Below are positions 45,569 through 58,289 of a stretch of 64,000 bases of DNA, piece by piece (within the stretch, counting starts at the first letter, position 1; every line of letters starts with the position of its first letter). Position numbers and translations under genes: made by a program. Origin of the DNA: Hydractinia symbiolongicarpus (taxonomy: Eukaryota; Cnidaria; Hydrozoa; Anthoathecata; Hydractiniidae). The stretch is taken from positions 14,271,001 through 14,335,000 of the forward strand of contig NC_079885.1 of assembly GCF_029227915.1 (NCBI RefSeq), given 5' to 3'. The notes under the pieces were generated by a model. The model ran no database searches, had not been told where the DNA came from, and saw only the letters and a list, made by a program, of their open reading frames with translations.

Positions 45569-46018
45569 ATTGACTTTTTCACGTTACATTATTAATCATT
45601 GCGACTGTGACGTATCTTTTTTACGCAATAGCCGCTGAGTAAATCAAGAAAGAGACATGATTAGAAGTTGCTTTCCCAGCAAAACGGCTACAATCGTGCT
45701 GCAATAAATGCGCCACGTCGCAAATGAATGGATTACGAGCGTCAGACAAAGAAAATGGCGATGTACTTACTTTGCTAACTAACTTTGTCATATGAAAATT
45801 AAGTCTGAAAGTACCCTAGATTGCATTCGTTGGAACTTTTAACCGGAAATTTTAAAGCGCATGGTTGTCGTAAACAATGGATAGCGCTTAAAAAGAGCTT
45901 TCAAATGCACATAAACACGACCTATTTCGGATAAACCAGTCAAGAAATATGATCTTTAAAGCTTAAACCATTTTCGATGTAATGTGCTAATAAATCGTAG
46001 ATATCTGCCCGTTTGTTT

Positions 46019-46137
46019 GTCTACGACCATACCACGATGAACTCACCTGTTCTCGCCCGATCACGGAAGTTAAGCATCGTCGGGCCGGGATAGTACTTGG
46101 ATGGGGGACCGCCTGGAAACTCCTGGTGTCGTAGGCT
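46019..46137 (+). rRNA. 5S rRNA, unit 82 (A25T, T38C, G99A, C106T)
   Basis: Same gene and interrupted second T tract as unit 42. Spacer type B with TTCGTTGAAAC. Confidence 0.97.
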
Positions 46138-46586
46138 ATTGACTTTTTCACGTTACATTATTTATCATTACGACTGTGACGTATTTGTTTACGCAATAGC
46201 CGCTGAGTAAATCAAGTAAGAGACATGATTAGAAGTTGCTTTCCCTTAAAAAGGGCTACAATCTTGCTGCAATAAATGCGCCACGTCGCAAATGAATGGA
46301 TTAAGAGCGTCAGACAAAGAAAATGGCGATGTAGTTACTTTGCTAATTAACTTTGTCATATGAAAATTAAGACTGAAAGTACCCTAGATTGCCTTCGTTG
46401 AAACTTTTTACCGGAAATCTTAAAGCGCATTATTGTCGTAAAGAATCGATAGCGCTTAAAAAGAGCTTTCAAATGCACATAAACACGACCTATTTCCGAT
46501 CACCCAGACAAGAAATATGATCTTTAAAATTTGAACCATTTTCGATGTAATGTGCTAATAAATCGTAGATATCTGCCCGTTTGTTT

Positions 46587-46705
46587 GTCTACGACCATAC
46601 CACGATGAACACACCTGTTCTCGTCCGATCACGGAAGTTAAGCATCGTCGGGCCGGGATAGTACTTGGATGGGGGACCGCCTGGGAACTCCCGGTGTCGT
46701 AGGCT
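46587..46705 (+). rRNA. 5S rRNA, unit 83 (consensus)
   Basis: Counterpart of units 45 and 47 (GATTAGTTGTTGC spacer). Spacer type B. Confidence 0.98.
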
Positions 46706-47155
46706 ATTGACTTTTTCACGTCACATTATTTATCATTACGACTGTGACGTATCTTTTTTACGCAATAGCCGCTGAGTAAATCAAGTAAGAGACATGATTA
46801 GTTGTTGCTTTCCCTTAAAAAGGGCTACAATCTTGCTGCAATAAATGCGCCACGTCGCAAATGAATGGATTAAGAGCGTCAGACAAAGAAAATGGCGATG
46901 TAGTTACTTTGCTAATTAACTTTGTCATATGAAAATTAAGTCTGAAAGTACCCCAGATTGCCTTCGTTGGAACTTTTTACCGGAAATCTTAAAGCGCATG
47001 GTTGTCGTAAATAATGGATAGCGCTTGAAAAGAGCTTTCAAATGCACATAAACACGACCTATTTCGGATAAACCAGTCAAGAAATATGATCTTTAAAGCT
47101 TAAACCACTTTCGATGTAATGTGCTAATAAATCGTAGATATCTGCCCGTTTGTTT

Positions 47156-47274
47156 GTCTACGACCATACCACGATGAACTCACCTGTTCTCGTCCGATCA
47201 CGGAAGTTAAGCATCGTAGGGCCGGGATAGTACTTGGATGGGGGACCGCCTGGAAACTCCTGGTGTCGTAGGCT
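47156..47274 (+). rRNA. 5S rRNA, unit 84 (A25T, C63A, G99A, C106T)
   Basis: Counterpart of unit 46 or 48; its AGAGCGCGTGG spacer marker matches unit 48. Spacer type B. Confidence 0.97.
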
Positions 47275-47723
47275 ATTGACTTTTTCACGTTACATTATTT
47301 ATCATTACGACTGTGACGTATTTTTTTACGCAATAGCCGCTGAGTAAATCAAGTAAGAGACATGATTAGAAGTTGCTTTCCCTTAAAAAGGGCTACAATC
47401 TTGCTGCAATAAATGCGCCACGTCGCAAATGAATGGATTAAGAGCGTCAGACAAAGAAAATGGCGATGTAGTTACTTTGCTAATTAACTTTGTCATATGA
47501 AAATTAAGTCTGAAAGTACCCCAGATTGCCTTCGTTGGAACTTTTTACCGGAAATCTTAGAGCGCGTGGTTGTCGTAAATAATGGATAGCGCTGGAAAAG
47601 AGCTTTCAAATGCACATAAACACGAACTATTTCCGATCACCCAGTCAAGAATTATGATCTTTAAAATTTGAACCATTTTCGATGTAATGTGCTAATAAAT
47701 CGTAGATATCTACCCGTATGTTT

Positions 47724-47842
47724 GTCTACGACCATAGCACGATGAACACACCTGTTCTCGTCCGATCACGGAAGTTAAGCATCGTCGGGCCGGGATAGTA
47801 CTTGGATGGGGGACCGCCTGGGAACTCCCGGTGTCGTAGGCT
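47724..47842 (+). rRNA. 5S rRNA, unit 85 (C14G)
   Basis: Counterpart of unit 49. Spacer type C with CCCTTAATTTCC. Confidence 0.96.
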
Positions 47843-48292
47843 ATTGACTTTTTTACGTTACATTATTTATCATTACGATTGTGACGTATCTTTTTTACGC
47901 AATAGCCGCTGAGTAAATCATGTAAGCGACTTGATTAGAAGTTTCTTTCCCTTCAAAACGGCTACGATCTGGCTGCAATTAATGCGCCACGTCGCAAATG
48001 AATGGATTACGAGCGTCAGACAAAGAAAATGGCGATGTAGTTAATTTGGTAACTAACTTTGTCATATGAAAATTAAGTCTGAAAGTACCCTTAATTTCCT
48101 TCGTTGGAACTTTTTACCGGAAATCTTAAAGCGCATTATTGTCGTAAAGAATCGATAGCGCTTAAAAAGAGCTTTCAAATGCACATAAACACGACCTATT
48201 TCCGATCACCCAGACAAGAAATATGATCTTTAAAATTTGAACCATTTTCGATGTAATGTGCTAATAAATCGTAGATATCTGCCCGTTTGTTT

Positions 48293-48411
48293 GTCTACGA
48301 CCATACCACGATGAACTCACCTGTTCTCGTCCGATCACGGAAGTTAAGCATCGTCGGGCCGGGATAGTACTTGGATGGGGGACCGCCTGGAAACTCCTGG
48401 TGTCGTAGGCT
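48293..48411 (+). rRNA. 5S rRNA, unit 86 (A25T, G99A, C106T)
   Basis: Counterpart of unit 50, with AATAGACGCTGAG. Spacer type B. Confidence 0.97.
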
Positions 48412-48860
48412 ATTGACTTTTTCACGTTACATTATTTATCATTACGACTGTGACGTATTTTTTTACGCAATAGACGCTGAGTAAATCAAGTAAGAGACAT
48501 GATTAGAAGTTGCTTTCCCTTAAAAAGGGCTACAATCTTGCTGCAATAAATGCGCCACGTCGCAAATGAATGGATTAAGAGCGTCAGACAAAGAAAATGG
48601 CGATGTAGTTACTTTGCTAATTAACTTTGTCATATGAAGATTAAGACTGAAAGTACCCTAGATTGCCTTCGTTGGAACTTTTTACCGGAAATCTTAAAGC
48701 GCATTATTGTCGTAAATAATGGATAGCGCTTGAAAAGAGCTTTCAAATGCACATAAACACGACCTATTTCGGATAAACCAGTCAAGAAATATGATCTTTA
48801 AAGCTTAAACCACTTTCGATGTAATGTGCTAATAAATCGTAGATATCTGCCCGTTTGTTT

Positions 48861-48979
48861 GTCTACGACCATACCACGATGAACTCACCTGTTCTCGTCC
48901 GATCACGGAAGTTAAGCATCGTAGGGCCGGGATAGTACTTGGATGGGGGACCGCCTGGAAACTCCTGGTGTCGTAGGCT
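48861..48979 (+). rRNA. 5S rRNA, unit 87 (A25T, C63A, G99A, C106T)
   Basis: Counterpart of unit 51. Spacer type B. Confidence 0.97.
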
Positions 48980-49428
48980 ATTGACTTTTTCACGTTACAT
49001 TATTTATCATTACGACTGTGACGTATTTTTTTACGCAATAGCCGCTGAGTAAATCAAGTAAGAGACATGATTAGAAGTTGCTTTCCCTTAAAAAGGGCTA
49101 CAATCTTGCTGCAATAAATGCGCCACGTCGCAAATGAATGGATTAAGAGCGTCAGACAAAGAAAATGGCGATGTAGTTACTTTGCTAATTAACTTTGTCA
49201 TATGAAAATTAAGTCTGAAAGTACCCCAGATTGCCTTCGTTGGAACTTTTTACCGGAAATCTTAGAGCGCGTGGTTGTCGTAAATAATGGATAGCGCTTG
49301 AAAAGAGCTTTCAAATGCACATAAACACGAACTATTTCCGATCACCCAGTCAAGAATTATGATCTTTAAAATTTGAACCATTTTCGATGTAATGTGCTAA
49401 TAAATCGTAGATATCTACCCGTATGTTT

Positions 49429-49547
49429 GTCTACGACCATAGCACGATGAACACACCTGTTCTCGTCCGATCACGGAAGTTAAGCATCGTCGGGCCGGGA
49501 TAGTACTTGGATGGGGGACCGCCTGGGAACTCCCGGTGTCGTAGGCT
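49429..49547 (+). rRNA. 5S rRNA, unit 88 (C14G)
   Basis: Counterpart of unit 52, but its type C spacer has CCCTTAATTTCC as in units 49 and 85, so the three-unit period was copied again here. Confidence 0.96.
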
Positions 49548-49997
49548 ATTGACTTTTTTACGTTACATTATTTATCATTACGATTGTGACGTATCTTTTT
49601 TACGCAATAGCCGCTGAGTAAATCATGTAAGCGACTTGATTAGAAGTTTCTTTCCCTTCAAAACGGCTACGATCTGGCTGCAATTAATGCGCCACGTCGC
49701 AAATGAATGGATTACGAGCGTCAGACAAAGAAAATGGCGATGTAGTTAATTTGGTAACTAACTTTGTCATATGAAAATTAAGTCTGAAAGTACCCTTAAT
49801 TTCCTTCGTTGGAACTTTTTACCGGAAATCTTAAAGCGCATTATTGTCGTAAAGAATCGATAGCGCTTAAAAAGAGCTTTCAAATGCACATAAACACGAC
49901 CTATTTCCGATCACCCAGACAAGAAATATGATCTTTAAAATTTGAACCATTTTCGATGTAATGTGCTAATAAATCGTAGATATCTGCCCGTTTGTTT

Positions 49998-50116
49998 GTC
50001 TACGACCATACCACGATGAACTCACCTGTTCTCGTCCGATCACGGAAGTTAAGCATCGTCGGGCCGGGATAGTACTTGGATGGGGGACCGCCTGGAAACT
50101 CCTGGTGTCGTAGGCT
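49998..50116 (+). rRNA. 5S rRNA, unit 89 (A25T, G99A, C106T)
   Basis: Repeats unit 86 (AATAGACGCTGAG) and stands where the first block has the GAAA-loop unit 53. Spacer type B with GATTAGAATTTGC. Confidence 0.97.
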
Positions 50117-50565
50117 ATTGACTTTTTCACGTTACATTATTTATCATTACGACTGTGACGTATTTTTTTACGCAATAGACGCTGAGTAAATCAAGTAAGA
50201 GACATGATTAGAATTTGCTTTCCCTTAAAAAGGGCTACAATCTTGCTGCAATAAATGCGCCACGTCGCAAATGAATGGATTAAGAGCGTCAGACAAAGAA
50301 AATGGCGATGTAGTTACTTTGCTAATTAACTTTGTCATATGAAGATTAAGACTGAAAGTACCCTAGATTGCCTTCGTTGGAACTTTTTACCGGAAATCTT
50401 AAAGCGCATTATTGTCGTAAAGAATCGATAGCGCTTAAAAAGAGCTTTCAAATGCACATAAACACGACCTATTTCCGATCACCCAGACAAGAAATATGAT
50501 CTTTAAAATTTGAACCATTTTCGATGTAATGTGCTAATAAATCGTAGATATCTGCCCGTTTGTTT

Positions 50566-50684
50566 GTCTACGACCATACCACGAGGACCACACCTGTTCT
50601 CGTCCGATCACGGACGTTAAGCATCGTCGGGCCGGGATAGTACTTGGATGGGGGACCGCCTGGGAACTCCCGGTGTCGTAGGCT
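50566..50684 (+). rRNA. 5S rRNA, unit 90 (T20G, A23C, A50C)
   Basis: Same allele as unit 54. Spacer type B. Confidence 0.95.
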
Positions 50685-51134
50685 ATTGACTTTTTCACGT
50701 CACATTATTTATCATTACGACTGTGACGTATCTTTTTTACGAAATAGCCGCTGAGTAAATCAAGTAAGAGACATGATTAGAAGTTGCTTTCCCTTAAAAA
50801 GGGCTACAATCTTGCTGCAATAAATGCGCCACGTCGCAAATGAATGGATTAAGAGCGTCAGACAAAGAAAATGGCGATGTAGTTACTTTGCTAATTAACT
50901 TTGTCATATGAAAATTAAGTCTGAAAGTACCCCAGATTGCCTTCGTTGGAACTTTTCACCGGAAATCTTAAAGCGCATGGTTGTCGTAAATAATGGATAG
51001 CGCTTGAAAAGAGCTTTCAAATGCACATAAACACGACCTATTTCGGATAAACCAGTCAAGAAATATGATCTTTAAAGCTTAAACCATTTTCGATGTAATG
51101 TGCTAATAAATCGTAGATATCTGCCCGTTTGTTT

Positions 51135-51253
51135 GTCTACGACCATACCACGATGAACTCACCTGTTCTCGTCCGATCACGGAAGTTAAGCATCGTAGGG
51201 CCGGGATAGTACTTGGATGGGGGACCGCCTGGAAACTCCTGGTGTCGTAGGCT
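51135..51253 (+). rRNA. 5S rRNA, unit 91 (A25T, C63A, G99A, C106T)
   Basis: Counterpart of unit 55, including GTCAAACAAAG. Spacer type B. Confidence 0.97.
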
Positions 51254-51702
51254 ATTGACTTTTTCACGTTACATTATTTATCACTACGACTGTGACGTAT
51301 TTTTTTACGCAATAGCCGCTGAGTAAATCAAGTAAGAGACATGATTAGAAGTTGCTTTCCCTTAAAAAGGGCTACAATCTTGCTGCAATAAATGCGCCAC
51401 GTCGCAAATGAATGGATTAAGAGCGTCAAACAAAGAAAATGGCGATGTAGTTACTTTGCTAATTAACTTTGTCATATGAAAATTAAGTCTGAAAGTACCC
51501 CAGATTGCCTTCGTTGGAACTTTTTACCAGAAATCTTAAAGCGCATGGTTGTCGTAAATAATGGATAGCGCTTGAAAAGAGCTTTCAAATGCACATAAAC
51601 ACGAACTATTTCCGATCACCCAGTCAAGAATTATGATCTTTAAAATTTGAACCATTTTCGATGTAATGTGCTAATAAATCGTAGATATCTACCCGTATGT
51701 TT

Positions 51703-51821
51703 GTCTACGACCATACCACGATGAACACACCTGTTCTCGTCCGATCACGGAAGTTAAGCATCGTCGGGCCGGGATTATACTTGGATGGGGGACCGCCTGG
51801 GAACTCCCGGTGTCGTAGGCT
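51703..51821 (+). rRNA. 5S rRNA, unit 92 (A74T, G75A)
   Basis: Reads GGGATTATAC for GGGATAGTAC in the loop E region between helices V and IV, a conserved part contacted by TFIIIA and L5 in other animals. The change removes the TAG, which opens a chance frame at 51697-51891. Spacer type C, then chimera 2. Confidence 0.95.
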
Positions 51822-52661
51822 ATTGACTTTTTCACGTTACATTATTTCTCATTACGATTGTGACGTATCTTTTTTACGCAATAGCCGCTGAGTAAATCAT
51901 GTAAGCGACTTGATTAGAAGTTTCTTTCCCTTCAAAACGGCTACGATCTGGCTGCAATTAATGCGCCACGTCGCAAATGAATGGATTACGAGCGTCAGAC
52001 AAAGAAAATGGCGATGTAGTTAATTTGGTAACTAACTTTGTCATATGAAAATTAAGTCTGAAAGTACCCTAAATTGCCTTCGTTGGAACTTTTTACCGGA
52101 AATCTTAAAGCGCATTATTGTCGTAAAGAATCGATAGCGCTTAAAGAGAGCTTTCAAATGCACATAAACGCGTTACATTATTTCTCATTACGATTGTGAC
52201 GTATCTTTTTTACGCAATAGCCGCTGAGTAAATCAAGTAAGAGACATGATTAGAAGTTGTTTTTTACGCAATAGCCGCTGAGTAAATCAAGAAAGACACA
52301 TGATTAGAAGTTGTTTTCCCAGCAAAACGGCCACAATCATGCTGCAATAAATGCGCCACGTCGCAAATGAATGGATTACGAGCGTCAGACAAAGAAAATG
52401 GCGATGTACTTACTTTGGTAACTAACTTTGTCATATGAAAATTAAGTCTAAAAGTACCCTAGATTGCATTCGTTGGAACTTTTTACCGGAAATCTTAAAG
52501 CGCATGGTTGTCGTAAATAATGGATAGCGCTTAAAAAGAGCTTTCAAATGCACATAAACACGACCTATTTCGGATAAACCAGTCAAGAAAAATGATCTTT
52601 AAATCTTAAACCATTTTCGATGTAATGTGCTAATAAATCGTAGATATCTACCCGTATGTTT
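51822..52661. other. 840-bp gene-free stretch with 5S-less chimera 2
   Basis: Same layout as chimera 1. The junction here reads CGCG (52169-52172) instead of CACG, a later point change. The distance from unit 92 to unit 93 is again 959 bp, and the same 54-bp duplication follows. Confidence 0.9.
52206..52313 (+). repeat. 54-bp tandem duplication in chimera 2
   Basis: Copies at 52206-52259 and 52260-52313, with the same internal differences between them as in chimera 1, so all three chimeras descend from one event. Confidence 0.9.
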
Positions 52662-52780
52662 GTCTACGACCATACCACGGTGAACACACCTGTTCTCGTC
52701 CGATCACGGAAGTTAAGCATCGTCGGGCCGGGATAGTACTTGGATGGGGGACCGCCTGGGAACTCCCGGTGTCGTAGGCT
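52662..52780 (+). rRNA. 5S rRNA, unit 93 (A19G)
   Basis: A19G makes G19-U59, keeping helix II. It sits between two 5S-less chimeras. Spacer type C with ATTTCTCATTACG. Confidence 0.97.
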
Positions 52781-53620
52781 ATTGACTTTTTCACGTTACA
52801 TTATTTCTCATTACGATTGTGACGTATCTTTTTTACGCAATAGCCGCTGAGTAAATCATGTAAGCGACTTGATTAGAAGTTTCTTTCCCTTCAAAACGGC
52901 TACGATCTGGCTGCAATTAATGCGCCACGTCGCAAATGAATGGATTACGAGCGTCAGACAAAGAAAATGGCGATGTAGTTAATTTGGTAACTAACTTTGT
53001 CATATGAAAATTAAGTCTGAAAGTACCCTAAATTGCCTTCGTTGGAACTTTTTACCGGAAATCTTAAAGCGCATTATTGTCGTAAAGAATCGATAGCGCT
53101 TAAAGAGAGCTTTCAAATGCACATAAACACGTTACATTATTTCTCATTACGATTGTGACGTATCTTTTTTACGCAATAGCCGCTGAGTAAATCAAGTAAG
53201 AGACATGATTAGAAGTTGTTTTTTACGCAATAGCCGCTGAGTAAATCAAGAAAGACACATGATTAGAAGTTGTTTTCCCAGCAAAACGGCCACAATCATG
53301 CTGCAATAAATGCGCCACGTCGCAAATGAATGGATTACGAGCGTCAGACAAAGAAAATGGCGATGTACTTACTTTGGTAACTAACTTTGTCATATGAAAA
53401 TTAAGTCTAAAAGTACCCTAGATTGCATTCGTTGGAACTTTTTACCGGAAATCTTAAAGCGCATGGTTGTCGTAAATAATGGATAGCGCTTAAAAAGAGC
53501 TTTCAAATGCACATAAACACGACCTATTTCGGATAAACCAGTCAAGAAAAATGATCTTTAAATCTTAAACCATTTTCGATGTAATGTGCTAATAAATCGT
53601 AGATATCTGCCCGTTTGTTT
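52781..53620. other. 840-bp gene-free stretch with 5S-less chimera 3
   Basis: Third copy of the chimera, junction CACG at 53128-53131. Together with chimera 2 and unit 93 it forms a tandem 959-bp repeat, so a long unit with one gene is itself being amplified. Confidence 0.9.
53165..53272 (+). repeat. 54-bp tandem duplication in chimera 3
   Basis: Copies at 53165-53218 and 53219-53272, as in the other two chimeras. Confidence 0.9.
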
Positions 53621-53739
53621 GTCTACGACCATACCACGATGAACACACCTGTTCTCGTCCGAGCACGGAAGTTAAGCATCGTCGGGCCGGGATAGTACTT
53701 AGATGGGGGACCGCCTGGAAACTCCTGGTGTCGTAGGCT
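53621..53739 (+). rRNA. 5S rRNA, unit 94 (T43G, G81A, G99A, C106T)
   Basis: Counterpart of unit 58. Spacer type B with AATTAATTCTGAAAGTACCG. Confidence 0.95.
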
Positions 53740-54188
53740 ATTGACTTTTTCACGTTACATTATTTATCATTACGACTGTGACGTATTTTTTTACGCAATA
53801 GCCGCTGAGTAAATCAAGTAAGAGACATGATTAGAAGTTGCTTTCCCTTAAAAAGGGCTACAATCTTGCTGCAATAAATGCGCCACGTCGCAAATGAATG
53901 GATTAAGAGCGTCAGACAAAGAAAATGGCGATGTAGTTACTTTCCTAATTAACTTTGTCATATGAAAATTAATTCTGAAAGTACCGTAGATTGCCTTCGT
54001 TGGAACTTTTTACCGGAAATCTTAAAGCGCATTATTGTCGTAAAGAATCGATAGCGCTTAAAAAGAGTTTTCAAATGCACATAAACACGACCTATTTCCG
54101 ATCACCCAGTCAAGAAATATGATCTTTAAAATTTGAACCATTTTCGATGTAATGTGCTAATAAATCGTAGATATCTGCCCGTTTGTTT

Positions 54189-54307
54189 GTCTACGACCAT
54201 ACCACGATGAACACACCTGTTCTCGTCCGATCACGGAAGTTAAGCATCGTCGGGCCGGGATAGTACTTGGATGGGGAACCGCCTGGGAACTCCCGGTGTC
54301 GTAGGCT
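54189..54307 (+). rRNA. 5S rRNA, unit 95 (G89A)
   Basis: Counterpart of unit 59; type D spacer. Confidence 0.97.
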
Positions 54308-54757
54308 ATTGACTTTTTCACGTTACATTATTTATCATTACGACTGTGACGTATCTTTTTTACGCAATAGCCGCTGAGTAAATCAAGTAAGAGACATGAT
54401 TAGAAGTTTCTTTCCCTTAAAAAAACCTACAATCTTGCTGCAATAAATTCGCCACGTCGCAAATGAATGGATTACGAGCGTCAGACAAAGTAAATGGCGA
54501 TGTACTTACTTTGCTAACTAACTTTGTCATATGAAAATTAAGTCTGAAAGTACCCTAAATTGCCTTCGTTGGAACTTTTTACCGGAAATCTTAAAGCGCA
54601 TTATTGTCGTAAAGAATCGATAGCGCTTAAAAAGAGCTTTCAAATGCACATAAAAACGAACTATTTCCGATCACCCAGTCAAGAATTATGATCTTTAAAA
54701 TTTGAACCATTTTCGATGTAATGTGCTAATAAATCGTAGATATCTGCCCGTATGTTT

Positions 54758-54876
54758 GTCTACGACCATACCACGATGAACACACCTGTTCTCGTCCGAT
54801 CACGGAAGTTAAGTATCGTCGGGCCGGGATAGTACTTGGATGGGGGACCGCCTGGGAACTCCCGGTGTCGTAGGCT
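54758..54876 (+). rRNA. 5S rRNA, unit 96 (C57T)
   Basis: Counterpart of unit 60, sharing TGCAATATATGC in the type A spacer. Confidence 0.96.
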
Positions 54877-55326
54877 ATTGACTTTTTCACGTTACATTAT
54901 TTATCATTACGACTGTGACGTATCTTTTTTACGCAATAGCCGCTGAGTAAATCAAGAAAGAGACATGATTAGAAGTTGCTTTCCCAGCAAAACGGCTACA
55001 ATCGTGCTGCAATATATGCGCCACGTCGCAAATGAATGGATTACGAGTGTCAGACAAAGAAAATGGCGATGTAGTTACTTTGCTAATTAACTTTGTCATA
55101 TGAAAATTAAGTCTGAAAGTAGCCTAGATTGCCTTCGTTGGAACTTTTTACCGGAAATCTTAAAGCGCATGGTTGTCGTAAATAATGGATAGCGCTTGAA
55201 AAGAGCTTTCAAATGCACATAAACACGAACTATTTCCGATCACCCAGTCAAGAATTATGATCTTTAAAATTTGAACCATTTTCGATGTAATGTGCTAATA
55301 AATCGTAGATATCTACCCGTATGTTT

Positions 55327-55445
55327 GACTACGACCATACCACGATGAACACACCTGTTCTCGTCCGATCACGGAAGTTAAGCATCGTCGGGCCGGGATA
55401 GTACTTGGATGGGGGACCGCCTGGGAACTCCCGGTGTCGTAGGCT
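55327..55445 (+). rRNA. 5S rRNA, unit 97 (T2A)
   Basis: Counterpart of unit 61. Spacer type C. Confidence 0.96.
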
Positions 55446-55895
55446 ATTGACTTTTTCACGTTACATTATTTATCATTACGATTGTGACGTATCTTTTTTA
55501 CGCAATAGCCGCTGAGTAAATCATGTAAGCGACTTGATTAGAAGTTTCTTTCCCTTCAAAACGGCTACGATCTGGCTGCAATTAATGCGCCACGTCGCAA
55601 ATGAATGGATTACGAGCGTCAGACAAAGAAAATGGCGATGTAGTTAATTTGGTAACTAACTTTGTCATATGAAAATTAAGTCTGAAAGTACCCTAAATTG
55701 CCTTCGTTGGAACTTTTTACCGGAAATCTTAAAGCGCATTATTGTCGTAAAGAATCGACAGCGCTTAAAGAGAGCTTTCAAATGCACATAAACACGAACT
55801 ATTTCCGATCACCCAGTCAAGAATTATGATCTTTAAAATTTGAACCATTTTCGATGTAATCTGCTAATAAATCGTAGATATCTGCCCGTATGTTT

Positions 55896-56014
55896 GTCTA
55901 CGACCATACCACGAAGAACACACCTGTTCTCGTCCGATCACGGAAGTTAAGCATCGTCGGGCCGGGATAGTACTTGGATGGGGGACCGCCTGGGAACTCC
56001 CGGTGTCGTAGGCT
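55896..56014 (+). rRNA. 5S rRNA, unit 98 (T20A)
   Basis: Counterpart of unit 62, with AATCTGC upstream and the A-prime spacer. Confidence 0.96.
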
Positions 56015-56464
56015 ATTGACTTTTTCACGTTACATTATTAATCATTACGACTGTGACGTATCTTTTTTACGCAATAGCCGCTGAGTAAATCAAGAAAGAG
56101 ACATGATTAGAAGTTGTTTTCCCAGCAAAACGGCCACAATCATGCTGCAATAAATGCGCCACGTCGCAAATGAATGGATTACGAGCGTCAGACAAAGAAA
56201 ATGGCGATGTACTTACTTTGGTAACTAAATTTGTCATATGAAAATTAAGTCTGAAAGTACCCTAGATTGCATTCGTTGGAACTTTTTACCGGAAATCTTA
56301 AAGCGCATGGTTGTCGTAAATAATAGATAGCGCTTCAAAAGAGCTTTCAAATGCACATAAACACGACCTATTTCGGATAAACCAGTCAAGGAAAATGATC
56401 TTTAAATCTTAAACCACTTTCGATGTAATGTGCTAATAAATCGTAGATATCTGCCCGTTTGTTT

Positions 56465-56583
56465 GTCTACGACCATACCACGATGAACACACCTGTTCTC
56501 GTCCGAGCACGGAAGTTAAGCATCGTCGGGCCGGGATAGTACTTAGATAGGGGACCGCCTGGAAACTCCTGGTGTCGTAGGCT
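56465..56583 (+). rRNA. 5S rRNA, unit 99 (T43G, G81A, G85A, G99A, C106T)
   Basis: Counterpart of unit 63 without G71A but with G85A; both G81A and G85A break helix IV pairs, so it is probably inactive. Spacer type B. Confidence 0.93.
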
Positions 56584-57032
56584 ATTGACTTTTTCACGTT
56601 ACATTATTTATCATTACGACTGTGACGTATTTTTTTACGCAATAGCCGCTGAGTAAATCAAGTAAGAGACATGATTAGAAGTTGCTTTCCCTTAAAAAGG
56701 GCTACAATCTTGCTGCAATAAATGCGCCACGTCGCAAATGAATGGATTAAGAGCGTCAGACAAAGAAAATGGCGATGTAGTTACTTTCCTAATTAACTTT
56801 GTCATATGAAAATTAAGTCTGAAAGTACCCCAGACTGCCTTCGTTGGAACTTTTTACCGGAAATCTTAAAGCGCATGGTTGTCGTAAATAATGGATAGCG
56901 CTTGAAAAGAGCTTTCAAATGCACATAAACACGAACTATTTCCGATCACCCAGTCAAGAATTATGATCTTTAAAATTTGAACCATTTTCGATGTAATGTG
57001 CTAATAAATCGTAGATATCTACCCGTATGTTT

Positions 57033-57151
57033 GTCTACGACCATACCACGATGAACACACCTGTTCTCGTCCGATCACGGAAGTTAAGCATCGTCGGGCC
57101 GGGATAGTACTTGGATGGGGGACCGCCTGGGAACTCCCGGTGTCGTAGGCT
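57033..57151 (+). rRNA. 5S rRNA, unit 100 (consensus)
   Basis: Counterpart of unit 64 but with a full-length type C spacer, so the 39-bp loss after unit 64 happened after the large duplication or in that copy only. Confidence 0.98.
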
Positions 57152-57601
57152 ATTGACTTTTTCACGTTACATTATTTATCATTACGATTGTGACGTATCT
57201 TTTTTACGCAATAGCCGCTGAGTAAATCATGTAAGCGACTTGATTAGAAGTTTCTTTCCCTTCAAAACGGCTACGATCTGGCTGCAATTAATGCGCCACG
57301 TCGCAAATGAATGGATTACGAGCGTCAGACAAAGAAAATGGCGATGTAGTTAATTTGGTAACTAACTTTGTCATATGAAGATTAAGTCTGAAAGTACCCT
57401 AAATTGCCTTTGTTGGAACTTTTTACCGGAAATCTTAAAGCGCATTATTGTCGTAAAGAATCGATAGCGCTTAAAGAGAGCTTTCAAATGCACATAAACA
57501 CGAACTATTTCCGATCACCCAGTCAAGAATTATGATCTTTAAAATTTGAACCATTTTCGATGTAATCTGCTAATAAATCGTAGATATCTGCCCGTATGTT
57601 T

Positions 57602-57720
57602 GTCTACGACCATACCACGAAGAACACACCTGTTCTCGTCCGATCACGGAAGTTAAGCATCGTCGGGCCGGGATAGTACTTGGATGGGGAACCGCCGGGG
57701 AACTCCCGGTGTCGTAGGCT
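57602..57720 (+). rRNA. 5S rRNA, unit 101 (T20A, G89A, T96G)
   Basis: T20A breaks helix II; T96G is in the C box. Upstream AATCTGC links it to units 62 and 98. A-prime spacer with AAGTTTGAAAG. Confidence 0.95.
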
Positions 57721-58170
57721 ATTGACTTTTTCACGTTACATTATTAATCATTACGACTGTGACGTATCTTTTTTACGCAATAGCCGCTGAGTAAATCAAG
57801 AAAGAGACATGATTAGAAGTTGTTTTCCCAGCAAAACGGCCACAATCATGCTGCAATAAATGCGCCACGTCGCAAATGAATGGATTACGAGCGTCAGACA
57901 AAGAAAATGGCGATGTACTTACTTTGGTAACTAACTTTGTCATATGAAAATTAAGTTTGAAAGTACCCTAGATTGCATTCGTTGGAACTTTTTACCGGAA
58001 ATCTTAAAGCGCATGGTTGTCGTAAATAATGGATAGCGCTTAATAAGAGCTTTCAAATGCACATAAACACGACCTATTTCGGATAAACCAGTCAAGAAAA
58101 ATGATCTTTAAATCTTAAACCACTTTCGATGTAATGTGCTAATAAATCGTAGATATCTGCCCGTTTGTTT

Positions 58171-58289
58171 GTCTACGACCATACCACGATGAACACACCT
58201 GTTCTCGTCCGAGCACGGAAGTTAAGCATCGTCGGGCCGGGATAGTACTTAGATGGGGGACCGCCTTGAAACTCCTGGTGTCGTAGGCT
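58171..58289 (+). rRNA. 5S rRNA, unit 102 (T43G, G81A, G97T, G99A, C106T)
   Basis: Member of the T43G/G81A group with G97T at the base of helix IV. Spacer type B with TTCCATTAAAAAGG, close to the form after unit 65. Confidence 0.94.
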
